Source: Priestia abyssalis (GTDB taxonomy: Bacteria; Bacillota; Bacilli; Bacillales; Bacillaceae_H). Taken from it: a stretch of DNA of 64,000 bases. Below, piece by piece: positions 33,849 to 42,072 of the stretch (positions are counted from its first letter, which is position 1; each line of letters opens with the position of its first letter). A model generated the notes under the pieces. It saw only the letters and a program-made list of their open reading frames with translations, had not been told where the DNA came from and searched no databases. The stretch is from assembly GCF_002019595.1 (NCBI RefSeq), contig NZ_KV917369.1:2566417-2630416 (forward strand), given 5' to 3'. Both the position numbers and the translations under genes were made by a program.

Positions 33849-34178
33849 TTTGACGCTCCTCCGTATGAACATTTTCAACTGTTAGACTGTCCATAGATTA
33901 GAAAAATTATACAAAAATTACCTTTTTTGGAATTTAATAAAAGTATCATATTTATTCTTTTATTACTAATTAGATGATCTCCCTGTCAATTGAAAAACGG
34001 GTCCGATTATCCTTCAATCATGACTTTGGCACCGTCTTGTCATGGTTCATTTTAAATCTAGTTGACATCGTCATGCTTTCTTCTATATAGCATTCCGCTT
34101 AATAACTCGACACGATTTCATTTTATCGAGATATATTCACAATCGGCGGTCTAGACAACTTGAATTTTCCCTTAAAAG
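33849..34178. other. Catalase upstream region
   Basis: 330 bp without a gene. It contains a possible minus-strand promoter near 33962-33991 (TTGACA and TAATAA, 18-base spacer). No convincing PerR or sigma-B element. Confidence 0.35.
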
Positions 34179-34227
34179 TTTAGAACATTCGGCATAACCG
34201 TTCTTTGGTCATGCCGAATGTTCTAAA
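34179..34227. repeat. Dispersed hairpin repeat, copy A
   Basis: TTTAGAACATTCGGCAT, 15-base loop, ATGCCGAATGTTCTAAA: a 17 bp perfect stem. A diverged copy lies at 55178-55226. Both are followed by a similar flank (ATCGATCTATATAG against ATGGATATATATAG). It lies at the end of the truncated arsA copy. Confidence 0.7.
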
Positions 34228-34701
34228 TCGATCTATATAGATGTTTCGAGAATTCTTCCAATAAAGCAACATAGTTAATATCTGTATCAAGCAATGGAAT
34301 GTAAACTTTCTGCTGCTTTTGAAACTCTTTTTCAATCCATGCGACATATTCTTTCTCATTCTCTTTTCTTTTTTCCAGAATGTCTCTTCCATGTTTGAAG
34401 GAAGCATTTTATTAATGAAAAGAGTATTCACTTCTAATTGATGCTTTTGCAGCAGCTTCAGTGCTTTAGCTGTCTCAAGAATCGGAAGGCGTTCAGGATT
34501 TAATATAAAGATAAAACCCGTTAAACCTTTATTTAAAAGGATGTTTCGTACAGAAGCAAACCGTTCTTTTCGCTTTTGCAGCACTTAATAGATCGGGTCC
34601 TCCACCGGCTCTCCATCGTTTAATAACTGAGTATAGGTTTCATTCCTTTTTTTTCGTCTTTCCAGCATCCCGTCTATCCATACCCCCATGAACTCGAGCA
34701 G
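34228..34701 (-). pseudogene. Partial duplicate of the ArsA-family ATPase gene
   Basis: This segment aligns with 35345-35821 inside the intact arsA-like gene, roughly residues 150-310. Recognisable pieces are QKRKERFASVRNILLN, LTGFIFILNPERLPILETAK and LKLLQKHQLEVNTLFINKML. A TAA interrupts the frame at 34585-34587 and a frameshift follows near EETFWKKEKRM. Walker A and the N-terminal half are missing. It lies 3' of the intact operon and is a decayed tandem duplication. Confidence 0.85.
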
Positions 34702-34747
34702 TTTTTGGTTTTTTGGGATATTTGTATATCATCATTTAGACAAAAAG

Positions 34748-35299
34748 TTATTCTTTTTTCTGTATGTTAATAATTCTTAAAACCAGCCATTTCAAAAACA
34801 TTCCCATCAAAAAATAACCAGGAAACGAATAAATCGAGTGCCAGTTAAGTGGTTTATAAAAGCTCATCCATTCTGCGAAAGGCTCTAAAACAAAGGCAAA
34901 CAAGGCTGACATGATGAAGAGAACGATAGAAAAAGACTTCCAGCTGGAAAAGTATTGATATACCAACATATAAAATATTGGAAATAACGTATAGTCTATT
35001 GGTACGAGCGGAGTGCATAATCCCAGCAGGTTATTAGGGTAAACCCAAAAGGAATAATTCCAACCTAGGATATCAAGAAAGGTTGACGTAATGATGATCA
35101 AAAATCCATATAACAATATTTCCATGATGCGGGTTTTATCAACCACTTTCCACCATAGAAACCATGGAGCAACGGTTAAAATCAATAGAAACCACCATTT
35201 TGCTGAAAATACAAAATGATCGCTCCAGTGCTCCGCCATCATTTCGTTCATTTCTTTGATTTTCTGCTGTATTTCACTATGTGTTGGAGCTTTTGCCAT
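34748..35299 (-). CDS. CBO0543-family integral membrane protein
   Basis: ATG at 35299 is chosen for GGAGG six bases upstream. 183 residues with about five membrane helices. Marks of the family: HWSDHFVFSAKWWFLLILTV, WFLWWKVVDKTRIMEIL and the LDILGWNYSFWVYPNNLLG block, then PLVPIDYTLFPIFYMLVYQY. Proteins of this family are common in Bacillaceae and have no known function. It ends a likely operon with cstA, cory-CC-star and the ArsA-type ATPase; the start lies 14 bp after the ATPase stop, so it may be inserted or assembled with help from that ATPase (inference). Confidence 0.75.
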   Translation of the reverse strand: MAKAPTHSEIQQKIKEMNEMMAEHWSDHFVFSAKWWFLLILTVAPWFLWWKVVDKTRIMEILLYGFLIIITSTFLDILGWNYSFWVYPNNLLGLCTPLVPIDYTLFPIFYMLVYQYFSSWKSFSIVLFIMSALFAFVLEPFAEWMSFYKPLNWHSIYSFPGYFLMGMFLKWLVLRIINIQKKE

Positions 35300-35313
35300 A
35301 TATACCTCCAGAT

Positions 35314-36267
35314 TCATGAGTGCTCAGTCAAGGTAATCACGCTTTCTTTCAAATGCTTCGCAAACTCTTCTAACAATGGTATCGAATAAATATCTGTTTC
35401 AAATAGTGGAATGTAACATTTCTGTTGTCTTGGAAACTCTTTTTCAATCCACGATACATATTCCTTCTCGTTCTCTTTTCTTCTTCTCCAAAATTCACCT
35501 TCCATATTCAGAGGAAGCATTTTATTAATGAAAAGGGTGTTGACTTGTAATCGATGTTTTTCAAGAAGCTTCAGTGCTTTCGCCGTTTCAAGAATCGGCA
35601 GCCGTTCAGGGTTCAAGATAAAAATAAAACCTGTTAAATCATTATTCAAAAGGATGGTGCGAACAGCCGAAAAACGTTCTTTTCGCTTTTGCAGCACTTG
35701 ATAGATCGGGTCCTCCACCGGCTCTCCATCGTTTAATAACTGAGTATAAGTTTCATTCCTTTTTTTCCGTCTTTCCAGCATCCCGTCTATCCATACGCCC
35801 ATTAACTCAGGCAGTGTCAGCAATCTAATTGTATGTCCGGTCGGAGCAGTATCAAAGATGATTGTGTCGTACTTGTCCCCTTCATCCAAAATAATGGACA
35901 CGATTCGGTCGAACAAAGCAGCTTCTTCGGCACCAGGTGAGGAGCTTGCCGCATCGATTTGCCGGTTCACTTCATCCTGCATATGCGACTTCACTGTGCC
36001 TCGAATATTTTCTTTGACGGTTTGGATATAGTTATATGATTCCTGAGTCGGATCAATCTCGATGGCATCTAAATGAGGATAAACCTCCATTGCTTGATTG
36101 TTCAACGACTTGTGGAAAATATCTCCGACGTTATGAGCGGGGTCCGTCGAAACCAATAATGTTTGATGATTTTGCCTGGCATGCAGAAGTGCAATTGCGG
36201 CTGCGCTCGTCGATTTGCCGACGCCGCCCTTTCCTCCCACAAACAACACTTTCTTATTTCCAATCAT
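35314..36267 (-). CDS. ArsA/Get3-family ATPase
   Basis: ATG at 36267, preceded by AAAGGATGG. 317 residues with a single ATPase unit: VLFVGGKGGVGKSTSAAAIA (deviant Walker A), LLVSTDPAHNVGDIFHK (switch I), DTIIFDTAPTGHTIRLLTLP (switch II) and ILNPERLPILETAKALKLL. Arsenite-binding cysteines of true ArsA are absent, so this belongs to the Get3-like chaperone side of the family. It follows cory-CC-star by 12 bp. In other genomes ArsA-like ATPases of this type occur with cory-CC-star and CstA genes (recalled, not searched), which is the arrangement here. Confidence 0.87.
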   Translation of the reverse strand: MIGNKKVLFVGGKGGVGKSTSAAAIALLHARQNHQTLLVSTDPAHNVGDIFHKSLNNQAMEVYPHLDAIEIDPTQESYNYIQTVKENIRGTVKSHMQDEVNRQIDAASSSPGAEEAALFDRIVSIILDEGDKYDTIIFDTAPTGHTIRLLTLPELMGVWIDGMLERRKKRNETYTQLLNDGEPVEDPIYQVLQKRKERFSAVRTILLNNDLTGFIFILNPERLPILETAKALKLLEKHRLQVNTLFINKMLPLNMEGEFWRRRKENEKEYVSWIEKEFPRQQKCYIPLFETDIYSIPLLEEFAKHLKESVITLTEHS

Positions 36268-36279
36268 GTGCACCATCCT

Positions 36280-36543
36280 TTAACAACAGCGTATTCCATC
36301 TAGTGGGGATTTCTCCATTCCCATTCGTAAATGCCAATCATGAAATTTTTCAATGATATAAGGATAAAGTTCTAATGTATAGTAAAAAGCGGGGTTTGGA
36401 AGTCCGAGAGTTTCGGATAAACAAAGAAGCAAAAATAAATCATCTTCATCTCTCAGTTCCCTGGCGATTTCCGTGCGATGGTTAACCGATAGGATGTCAT
36501 CGTAAAGCTCCATTATTTTTTTAAAAGCAGAAATTCCTTTCAT
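36280..36543 (-). CDS. Cory-CC-star family small protein
   Basis: 87 residues ending SPLDGIRCC followed at once by the stop codon, the feature that names the family. The body is helical (FKKIMELYDDILSVNHRTEI, RDEDDLFLLLCLSETLGLPN, YYTLELYPYIIEKFHDWHLR). No membrane segment or signal. It sits between cstA and the ArsA-like ATPase. The terminal Cys-Cys could bind metal, form a disulfide, or be the element recognised by the ATPase; none is proven. I recall the family name from annotation practice; it was not searched. Confidence 0.8.
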   Translation of the reverse strand: MKGISAFKKIMELYDDILSVNHRTEIARELRDEDDLFLLLCLSETLGLPNPAFYYTLELYPYIIEKFHDWHLRMGMEKSPLDGIRCC

Positions 36544-36620
36544 TTACATATCACCTACTTATGAAAAAAGTGAAAAAGGAAACCCGATGCAGCCGGGCCC
36601 CTTTTTCTAAGACTTGCTAA

Positions 36621-38366
36621 TCATATGGTTGTATCAATCGTTGGGGGTTCATCTTTTCTCGTCAATTCTTTCAGCGCCGTTAGGACAATCCAAATGGCAA
36701 AGACCAAAATGATGCTGCCAAAGATGAAGAGAAGTAAATTTGCATCTGTCGCTCCCAACCCTGACCACTCAAACATAACCTGTTGAATCATGGCCCAGAT
36801 GGTCATGAATAACAAGAAGACCATTGGGATAAAGGAAACCAAGTAATTCCGTCCCAAGCGTTTCAGCCAAATCGATATGAGTAATAAACTGATTCCGGCG
36901 AGCAGCTGATTCGATGTTCCGAACAATGGCCATAATAAATACCCTCCTGAGCCGAATCCATTCGGACCTTTTGGTAACAGAACCAATGCAGCACTCGAAA
37001 CGACTGCGATCGATGTCGCAACATGAGGCTTTGCTAGTGCATTCACTTTATACTCACTGCCTAATTCTGCAATAATGTATCTCATTAACCGGACAGACGA
37101 ATCTAATGTTGTCGCCGCAAAGCTAACGACAATAATGGCGATGATCGTTCCGGCAATGTCAGCGGGAATCCCCACACCGGTTGCCAGTTGAGCACCTCCG
37201 GCGATGAAGTTACCGAGTCCCCCTCCATTTGCCGCAGCGAAACTGCTGTAGGCCGCTTTAAATTCACCGGCATTCGCAAACAGGGTCACACAGGCGATGA
37301 TAGAAATGAGCGCAAGAAACCCTTCCCCGACCGCTCCAAGATATCCGACAAAACGGGCATCCGTTTCCTTATCAAGCTGCTTCGACGATGTTCCGGATGA
37401 TACAAGTCCATGAAAACCTGATATGGCACCACATGCAATGGTAATGAACAATAGCGGGAACCACGATTTATCTGTCGCAGCTGAATTCGTCATAGGAGCT
37501 GTGATTGCTGGATTTAGAAAAATTAATCCAGCATACATGATGACCAAACCTACGACCAGTTGATGGGAATTGATGTAATCGCGCGGCTGCAGCAGTTTCC
37601 ATACAGGAAGCGTAGAAGCAAAATAACAATAAACCATGAGAATGACAATCCATACAAAGAAGGCCATGGAGACACCGTTGAGTCCAAATAAAGTGGTACT
37701 TTCGGGCCCGCCAAAGTATTTGACCAAGTCAATCTGAAGTGCGGGTACTTTACTCGTCAACACGGCCGATCCATACATGACGACAAGAGCAATAAGCGAT
37801 GGAACAAGCATTTTTTGCTGTTTTTTGTATACGGCATATCCAATCCATACCGCTAAAGGAATTTCAATAAATACGGGAATGACACTTGCCGGGAACTTAA
37901 TAAATAAGTTCGAGATGACCCACGCGAATACGGCGTTAACCATCAATACAAGAATCAAAATAATAAATAAGAATAATAACTTGGCACGTTTTCCAATCAA
38001 TTTGTTCGCGAGTGTACCGATTGATTGCCCTTTGTTCCGGACGGATAAAACGAGTGTGCCAAAATCATGGACACCTGCCGCAAAAACTGTACCTAACAAC
38101 ACCCATAATAATGCCGGAAGCCATCCCCAATAAACGGCAATGGCAGGCCCTACAATGGGAGCGGCACCCGCAACAGAAGTAAAATGATGGCCCCATAATA
38201 CCGTTTTCTTTGTCGGGACGAAGTCAACTCCATCATTAAATTCATGTGCAGGAGTAACAAAGTTGGGATCAAGCCGATAAATCTTTTCTGCCACAAACTT
38301 TGAATAAAAACGATAACCTAAAATAAAAACAACCGTTCCGATTACCGCCAACCAAACAGCATTCAT
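36621..38366 (-). CDS. cstA: CstA-family carbon starvation transporter
   Basis: 581 residues with about 15 helices. Family blocks: VPTKKTVLWGHHFTSVAGAA (N-terminal gate), PIVGPAIAVYWGWLPALLWV, FAAGVHDFGTLVLSVRNKGQ, GAISGFHGLVSSGTSSKQ and the LWPLFGTSNQLLAGISLLLI end. CstA and BtsT proteins take up pyruvate or peptides when preferred carbon is low. A near-perfect cre site lies about 60 bases upstream, so CcpA control is likely. First gene of the cstA / cory-CC-star / ArsA / CBO0543 series. Confidence 0.9.
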   Translation of the reverse strand: MNAVWLAVIGTVVFILGYRFYSKFVAEKIYRLDPNFVTPAHEFNDGVDFVPTKKTVLWGHHFTSVAGAAPIVGPAIAVYWGWLPALLWVLLGTVFAAGVHDFGTLVLSVRNKGQSIGTLANKLIGKRAKLLFLFIILILVLMVNAVFAWVISNLFIKFPASVIPVFIEIPLAVWIGYAVYKKQQKMLVPSLIALVVMYGSAVLTSKVPALQIDLVKYFGGPESTTLFGLNGVSMAFFVWIVILMVYCYFASTLPVWKLLQPRDYINSHQLVVGLVIMYAGLIFLNPAITAPMTNSAATDKSWFPLLFITIACGAISGFHGLVSSGTSSKQLDKETDARFVGYLGAVGEGFLALISIIACVTLFANAGEFKAAYSSFAAANGGGLGNFIAGGAQLATGVGIPADIAGTIIAIIVVSFAATTLDSSVRLMRYIIAELGSEYKVNALAKPHVATSIAVVSSAALVLLPKGPNGFGSGGYLLWPLFGTSNQLLAGISLLLISIWLKRLGRNYLVSFIPMVFLLFMTIWAMIQQVMFEWSGLGATDANLLLFIFGSIILVFAIWIVLTALKELTRKDEPPTIDTTI

Positions 38367-38423
38367 GTAAATCCCTCCTTATGACCTGGTGATGATATCT
38401 AAACATGAACCTAATGAATTATA

Positions 38424-38437
38424 TGTAAACGTTACCA
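38424..38437. promoter_or_regulatory. CcpA cre site upstream of cstA
   Basis: TGTAAACGTTACCA fits the cre consensus TGWAANCGNTNWCA at all but one fixed position and sits 58-71 bases before the cstA start. The rest of the 38367-38749 spacer shows no gene. Confidence 0.65.
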
Positions 38438-38749
38438 TTCATATTATTTGAAATTACATATCATCAAAAAAGAAAGCTCATATCTCTTTTAACATTTCAT
38501 TATTAGTCTATGAATCTAGTAAAATCAGCCAATAAAAATGGGCAGCATGTTGGTGCATTACTTTTCAAACACTATAAGGTAATTCACTGTTCCACAAGGG
38601 GGAATTTTAGGCCTGCACCTACACACCTTCACTTCGATTATCAAGTTCATTCTTCATCCCTTTTTCCAAAAATCATATAAAAACTAGAAAACAAATCCAG
38701 ACATAATCCGTTTCGTTTTTCTTAAACTAATCTTACTGGGGGAATGAAG

Positions 38750-39373
38750 ATGAAAATAGGCATAATAAGCGACTCAACCGTCACGGTAGAAATCGAAACA
38801 CATGAATTGTCAGAAAAAGGGATTGCACTTCAGAACTTATGTTTTGAAAGTGAATATGAAAAGTTAATGACATGGGTATTTGAAAAACTTGAAAGTGCAC
38901 ATGTCATGAGACGGAACGGGCTTTTAATGGTACAAATTGTGGCTTGTTCTTATGGAATCAATATCATGATCTCAAAACAAGTTCCTAATCAGCTGTTTGA
39001 TGACATCGACTCGTTTCTTCCGTTTCTAACGGCATCAGACGAATACTTTGAACCGGCAGAAAAAGAACCGCAACGATCCAAGAGTGGTGTGTTAATTCAA
39101 TTCGAAGATTTTGAAGATGTCATCCAGCTAGCAAAACGAATACAGCCTTTTCATAGCCTAACCATTCCTAATGAGCTTTATTACTATGAAGGCCGCTATT
39201 TTTTAAATATAGGATGTTATGCGTCAAACGATGGAGAAAGGATTCTGGATTTTTTAAGTATAGTGAAAGAATATGGTGAGAAAACAACTAAAGCCTTGCC
39301 ATTAATCGAAGCTTATGGCAAAAAAGTTGCCTTTGGAAATGCACTCGAAGAAATGGCTGTATATTTTGCATAA
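38750..39373 (+). CDS. MecA-family adaptor protein
   Basis: ATG at 38750 is chosen because GGGGGA lies six bases upstream; the ATG at 38744 overlaps it. 207 residues. The N-terminal domain (KIGIISDSTVTVEIETHELS) and the C-terminal ClpC-binding domain (FEDFEDVIQLAKRIQPFHSL, NELYYYEGRYFLNIGC, GNALEEMAVYFA) match MecA/YpbH adaptors, which deliver substrates such as ComK to the ClpCP protease. The acidic linker is shorter than usual. The normal mecA neighbourhood (spx, coiA) is absent, so this is likely a paralogue with other targets. Confidence 0.82.
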   Translation: MKIGIISDSTVTVEIETHELSEKGIALQNLCFESEYEKLMTWVFEKLESAHVMRRNGLLMVQIVACSYGINIMISKQVPNQLFDDIDSFLPFLTASDEYFEPAEKEPQRSKSGVLIQFEDFEDVIQLAKRIQPFHSLTIPNELYYYEGRYFLNIGCYASNDGERILDFLSIVKEYGEKTTKALPLIEAYGKKVAFGNALEEMAVYFA

Positions 39374-39389
39374 GGATCTAATATCCAAA

Positions 39390-39436
39390 AAAAGGGTGAC
39401 TCCAAAGCATGGTTATTCTGCTTAAGAGTCACCCTC
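39390..39436. terminator. Terminator between convergent genes
   Basis: AAGGGTGACTC ... GAGTCACCCTC: an 11 bp stem. On the minus strand it is followed by TTTTTTT, so it serves mainly the GNAT gene. Confidence 0.75.
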
Positions 39437-39511
39437 TTGAAATAAGATTAGAATTCTGGATCAGTCCTGAAGTTATCACATCTAATAATTTAGTCACTTT
39501 TTGAAGTAATG

Positions 39512-40021
39512 TTAGTTCAGAGATTTGTAATAAAAAATGGTTGGATGCAACTCCCCATTTGCCGATTTTGCATAATGAGGGATCTCCCCAGCTTGAATAT
39601 AACCCATTGAACTGTAAAGATGATTGGAAGGGTCTCCTTTTCTTGTATCGAGAACTAATAACGATCTCCCCTCCTGCTTCGCTCTTTCTTCCGCTTTTTG
39701 CATGAGTGAACGGCCAATCCCGTTACATCGATAATGAGGATGTGTCATTAATTTGGCGATTTCTGCTCTATGATTGCCGTTCTCCTTCGTACATAAATGC
39801 AATTGTACAGTTCCGGCTATCCGATTGTTTATTTTAGCAATAAACAGAATCACTTCTGGAGACAACACGTTTTCCCAATAGCTATCGGCTTCTGAATGCT
39901 TTAATGGGGGTAAAAAGCCAATCGATGCCCCATCTTCCACTACCTGTACCAAAAGTTCCGAAAGCTCACTGATATGTTCTTCAATTGATTTTAATTGTTC
40001 GATTTTCATATTAACAGCCAA
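39512..40021 (-). CDS. GNAT-family N-acetyltransferase
   Basis: Start taken as TTG at 40021, six bases after GAGGTG; ATG at 40009 is the alternative. 169 residues. The acetyl-CoA motif A is LMTHPHYRCNGIGRSLMQKA, preceded by RIAGTVQLHLC and followed by LLVLDTRKGDPSNHLYSSMG and IPHYAKSANGELHPTIFYYK. The last block resembles acetyltransferases acting on small amines or antibiotics, but no substrate can be named. It starts 25 bp after the nitrilase stop, so both genes are likely in one operon. Confidence 0.85.
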   Translation of the reverse strand: MAVNMKIEQLKSIEEHISELSELLVQVVEDGASIGFLPPLKHSEADSYWENVLSPEVILFIAKINNRIAGTVQLHLCTKENGNHRAEIAKLMTHPHYRCNGIGRSLMQKAEERAKQEGRSLLVLDTRKGDPSNHLYSSMGYIQAGEIPHYAKSANGELHPTIFYYKSLN

Positions 40022-40046
40022 CACGATCACCTCGAATGATATGTCT

Positions 40047-40811
40047 TCAAGATATATATTCAACGTCAAAATCAGCCGAAATTAAGTCCATCTCCTCCAA
40101 ATCCCAATCAAAAGTTAGAATTCCAGATTGTAAAGATTTATGTGAAAGGAGGCGTTTACCACTTTTAATAACTAGACTTTCTGCTTCCCAAAAGGTAACG
40201 GTTTCATCTTCTCCAGTACGATTACAAACAATTAAAGGTAACTCGGTATCGAGTGATCTTTGTTCCCATTCCCCATTTGGTCCGTGCAAACCTGGTCCCC
40301 AAGAAGATGGAGCCACCAGAATGTCTGCTCCTTTAGACAATAAGGTGTCTGCAATACTTTTTGTATACGCATCGGCACATATCAAAACACCCACTTTCAC
40401 ATCTCCCAAATCGATCGGTTCAATAGATTTACCGGATGTTGACCAATTATCCGTAACACTCGTGATTTTCCTTTGCTTCCCTATGACAACACCATGTCGA
40501 TTAATAACAAATACTGAATTATACAGCTCATGATCATTGGATCTCTCGGCACAACCAAGAAATACCGTTGCATTGGTAGACTTGACCAGATTAAAAAAAT
40601 GGGTCATCCATTTATCAGGCTGTTGTTGAATCCAGTCAGTTCCAATCTTATGAGAAAACTGCAGCCCACTAACAGCTAATTCCGGTGTTATGATCCAGTC
40701 CACATTTTTGGTTGCAGCGAGCTTAACTGCTTTTTCAATCAGGTTTTGGTTATAGTTAATATCTCCTGCAATTGGCAATAAGTGCAATAAAGCTATTTTT
40801 ACTTTCTTCAC
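40047..40811 (-). CDS. Carbon-nitrogen hydrolase (nitrilase superfamily)
   Basis: GTG at 40811 is preferred over GTG 40817 for spacing from AAGGGAG. 254 residues. Catalytic triad visible: Glu in DWIITPELAVSG (near residue 43), Lys in GVVIGKQRKITSV (near 112) and Cys in KVGVLICADAYTKS (near 145). Substrates of such enzymes are amides, nitriles or carbamoyl groups. It resembles branch members that act on small amides rather than true nitrilases. Co-transcribed with a GNAT acetyltransferase, so the pair could modify the same amine-containing compound; this is inference. Confidence 0.85.
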   Translation of the reverse strand: MKKVKIALLHLLPIAGDINYNQNLIEKAVKLAATKNVDWIITPELAVSGLQFSHKIGTDWIQQQPDKWMTHFFNLVKSTNATVFLGCAERSNDHELYNSVFVINRHGVVIGKQRKITSVTDNWSTSGKSIEPIDLGDVKVGVLICADAYTKSIADTLLSKGADILVAPSSWGPGLHGPNGEWEQRSLDTELPLIVCNRTGEDETVTFWEAESLVIKSGKRLLSHKSLQSGILTFDWDLEEMDLISADFDVEYIS

Positions 40812-41108
40812 CGTCACTCACTCCCTTCTTTAAGTAATCAACTGTTTTCCACTTTCCATCATATCACTAAGTCTATTCGCTATAGCTATCATTTTCACAA
40901 CTTTGCAAATTTAGTATAGTTGGATGGACAGATTTCACTTAAATCCTTAAAATGGATGTCGAAGAAGAGTCTGTCTGCTTGTCTGCATACAAAACATTTT
41001 ATCATTTTAAAAATATAAGCAGGTAGATTTTATTTTAGCCAGACACCAGGAAGAACCAGTATCAAGATGTTTCCAATGGGTCATCCATGTAAATAATTGA
41101 GGTGTAAC

Positions 41109-41621
41109 ATGAATCAAACAAAGACGATTGGGATATTAGCTCATGTAGATGCAGGCAAAACGACATTTTCAGAGCAGCTTCTATACCATACCAATAGCAT
41201 TAGACAAAGAGGCCGGGTGGACCATAAAGATGCGTTCTTAGACAGCCACGACATTGAAAAAGAACGAGGCATCACCGTATTTGCAGATCAAGGAATCATT
41301 ACATATAACGGTTCAATCTATCATTTGATTGACACTCCCGGACATGTAGACTTTTCTCCTGAGATTCAAACAAATAAACTCTTTCCGTGCGCCAGCGGCT
41401 CAGCCCTTCAAGATATCGGCGTTCTTTCTTTTTTAGAAAAACTCGATTTGTTAACTGTTTCAGCTTATAAAAATCTAGAGCCGTTTGCAGGGCGTGTTTA
41501 TAAAGTACGCTATGATGAGAACGGGACGAGAATCACGTTTATTGAAGTACAAATTAACAACAGAAAAAGAGCTTGGGTATTCCCTAAGCTCTTTAACGCT
41601 TTTCCCCAACTAACCAGTTAG
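41109..41621 (+). pseudogene. TetM-like ribosome-protection GTPase gene with internal deletion
   Basis: The frame opens MNQTKTIGILAHVDAGKTTF (G1), keeps DIEKERGITVFADQG (G2) and YHLIDTPGHVDFSPE (G3), then jumps directly to KLFPCASGSALQDIGVLSFL, which in intact relatives lies beyond the GTPase domain. The NKxD specificity motif and roughly 120 residues are missing. After FAGRVYKVRYDENGTRITFI the frame enters a terminator sequence and stops, so domains III-V are also gone. Two in-frame deletions have left a 170-residue product that cannot work as a translation factor. Confidence 0.85.
41563..41593 (+). terminator. Terminator read through by the collapsed GTPase frame
   Basis: AAAGAGCTTGGG, short loop, CCCTAAGCTCTTT: a stem with one bulge and T-rich flank. 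It lies inside the 3' end of the truncated reading frame, showing that the original 3' part of the gene was deleted up to its terminator. Confidence 0.75.
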
Positions 41622-42072
41622 TTAAGAAGAACCATTGGCTTTTTCTGGCTGCCATTTACTGAATGTAAGTTCTTATGTAACCTCATACATTCACAAAAAA
41701 AGAGCTGATGCCATTGCATCAAGTCTCAAGAATACGGTGAGAAATCACCTCGAACAGATAATTCCAAATTACAATGTATCATACGATCAAAACAACCAAC
41801 TATTGAACACTTTATACAGTGAAATCGGCAATATAACAAGTGCACCAACAAGCAGCATAATATGTATGAGATTCACTGTACACTCTCGTTTATTTTGAAG
41901 GAAGAACCATATCCACCCAATAGCTAACATGATATTAGTTGCCTCAGATACAACCTCTCTTCCCGACAACAGCCTCACCTCATATCCCCTTCATTATATT
42001 CATGGTTTCAACGCCACCTAGCATTTATTTAGCAATCTGAAGCCTTAAAGTAGCCCTCCTTATAAAAGCGCC
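41622..42072. other. Gene-poor stretch with a possible small membrane-protein ORF
   Basis: The only reading frame of interest is on the minus strand at 41978-41787: 63 residues with two hydrophobic stretches (NIMLAIGWIWFFLQ and LIHIMLLVGALVILPISLY). Its start codon is not well placed after AAGGGG. A plus-strand frame at 41635-41898 overlaps it and looks like an unrelated shadow or debris. No family recognised for either. Confidence 0.3.

Noticed and set aside
33849..34178. PerR box upstream of catalase
   Set aside because: No sequence close to the 7-1-7 PerR dyad was found; AT-rich partial matches are not convincing.
39390..39436. Possible regulatory hairpin for the MecA-like gene
   Set aside because: The T-run on the minus strand and the position after a convergent gene make a terminator the simpler reading.
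41635..41898. 87-residue plus-strand ORF
   Set aside because: No ribosome site, no recognisable family, and it overlaps a minus-strand frame that is also weak; left as an undefined stretch.
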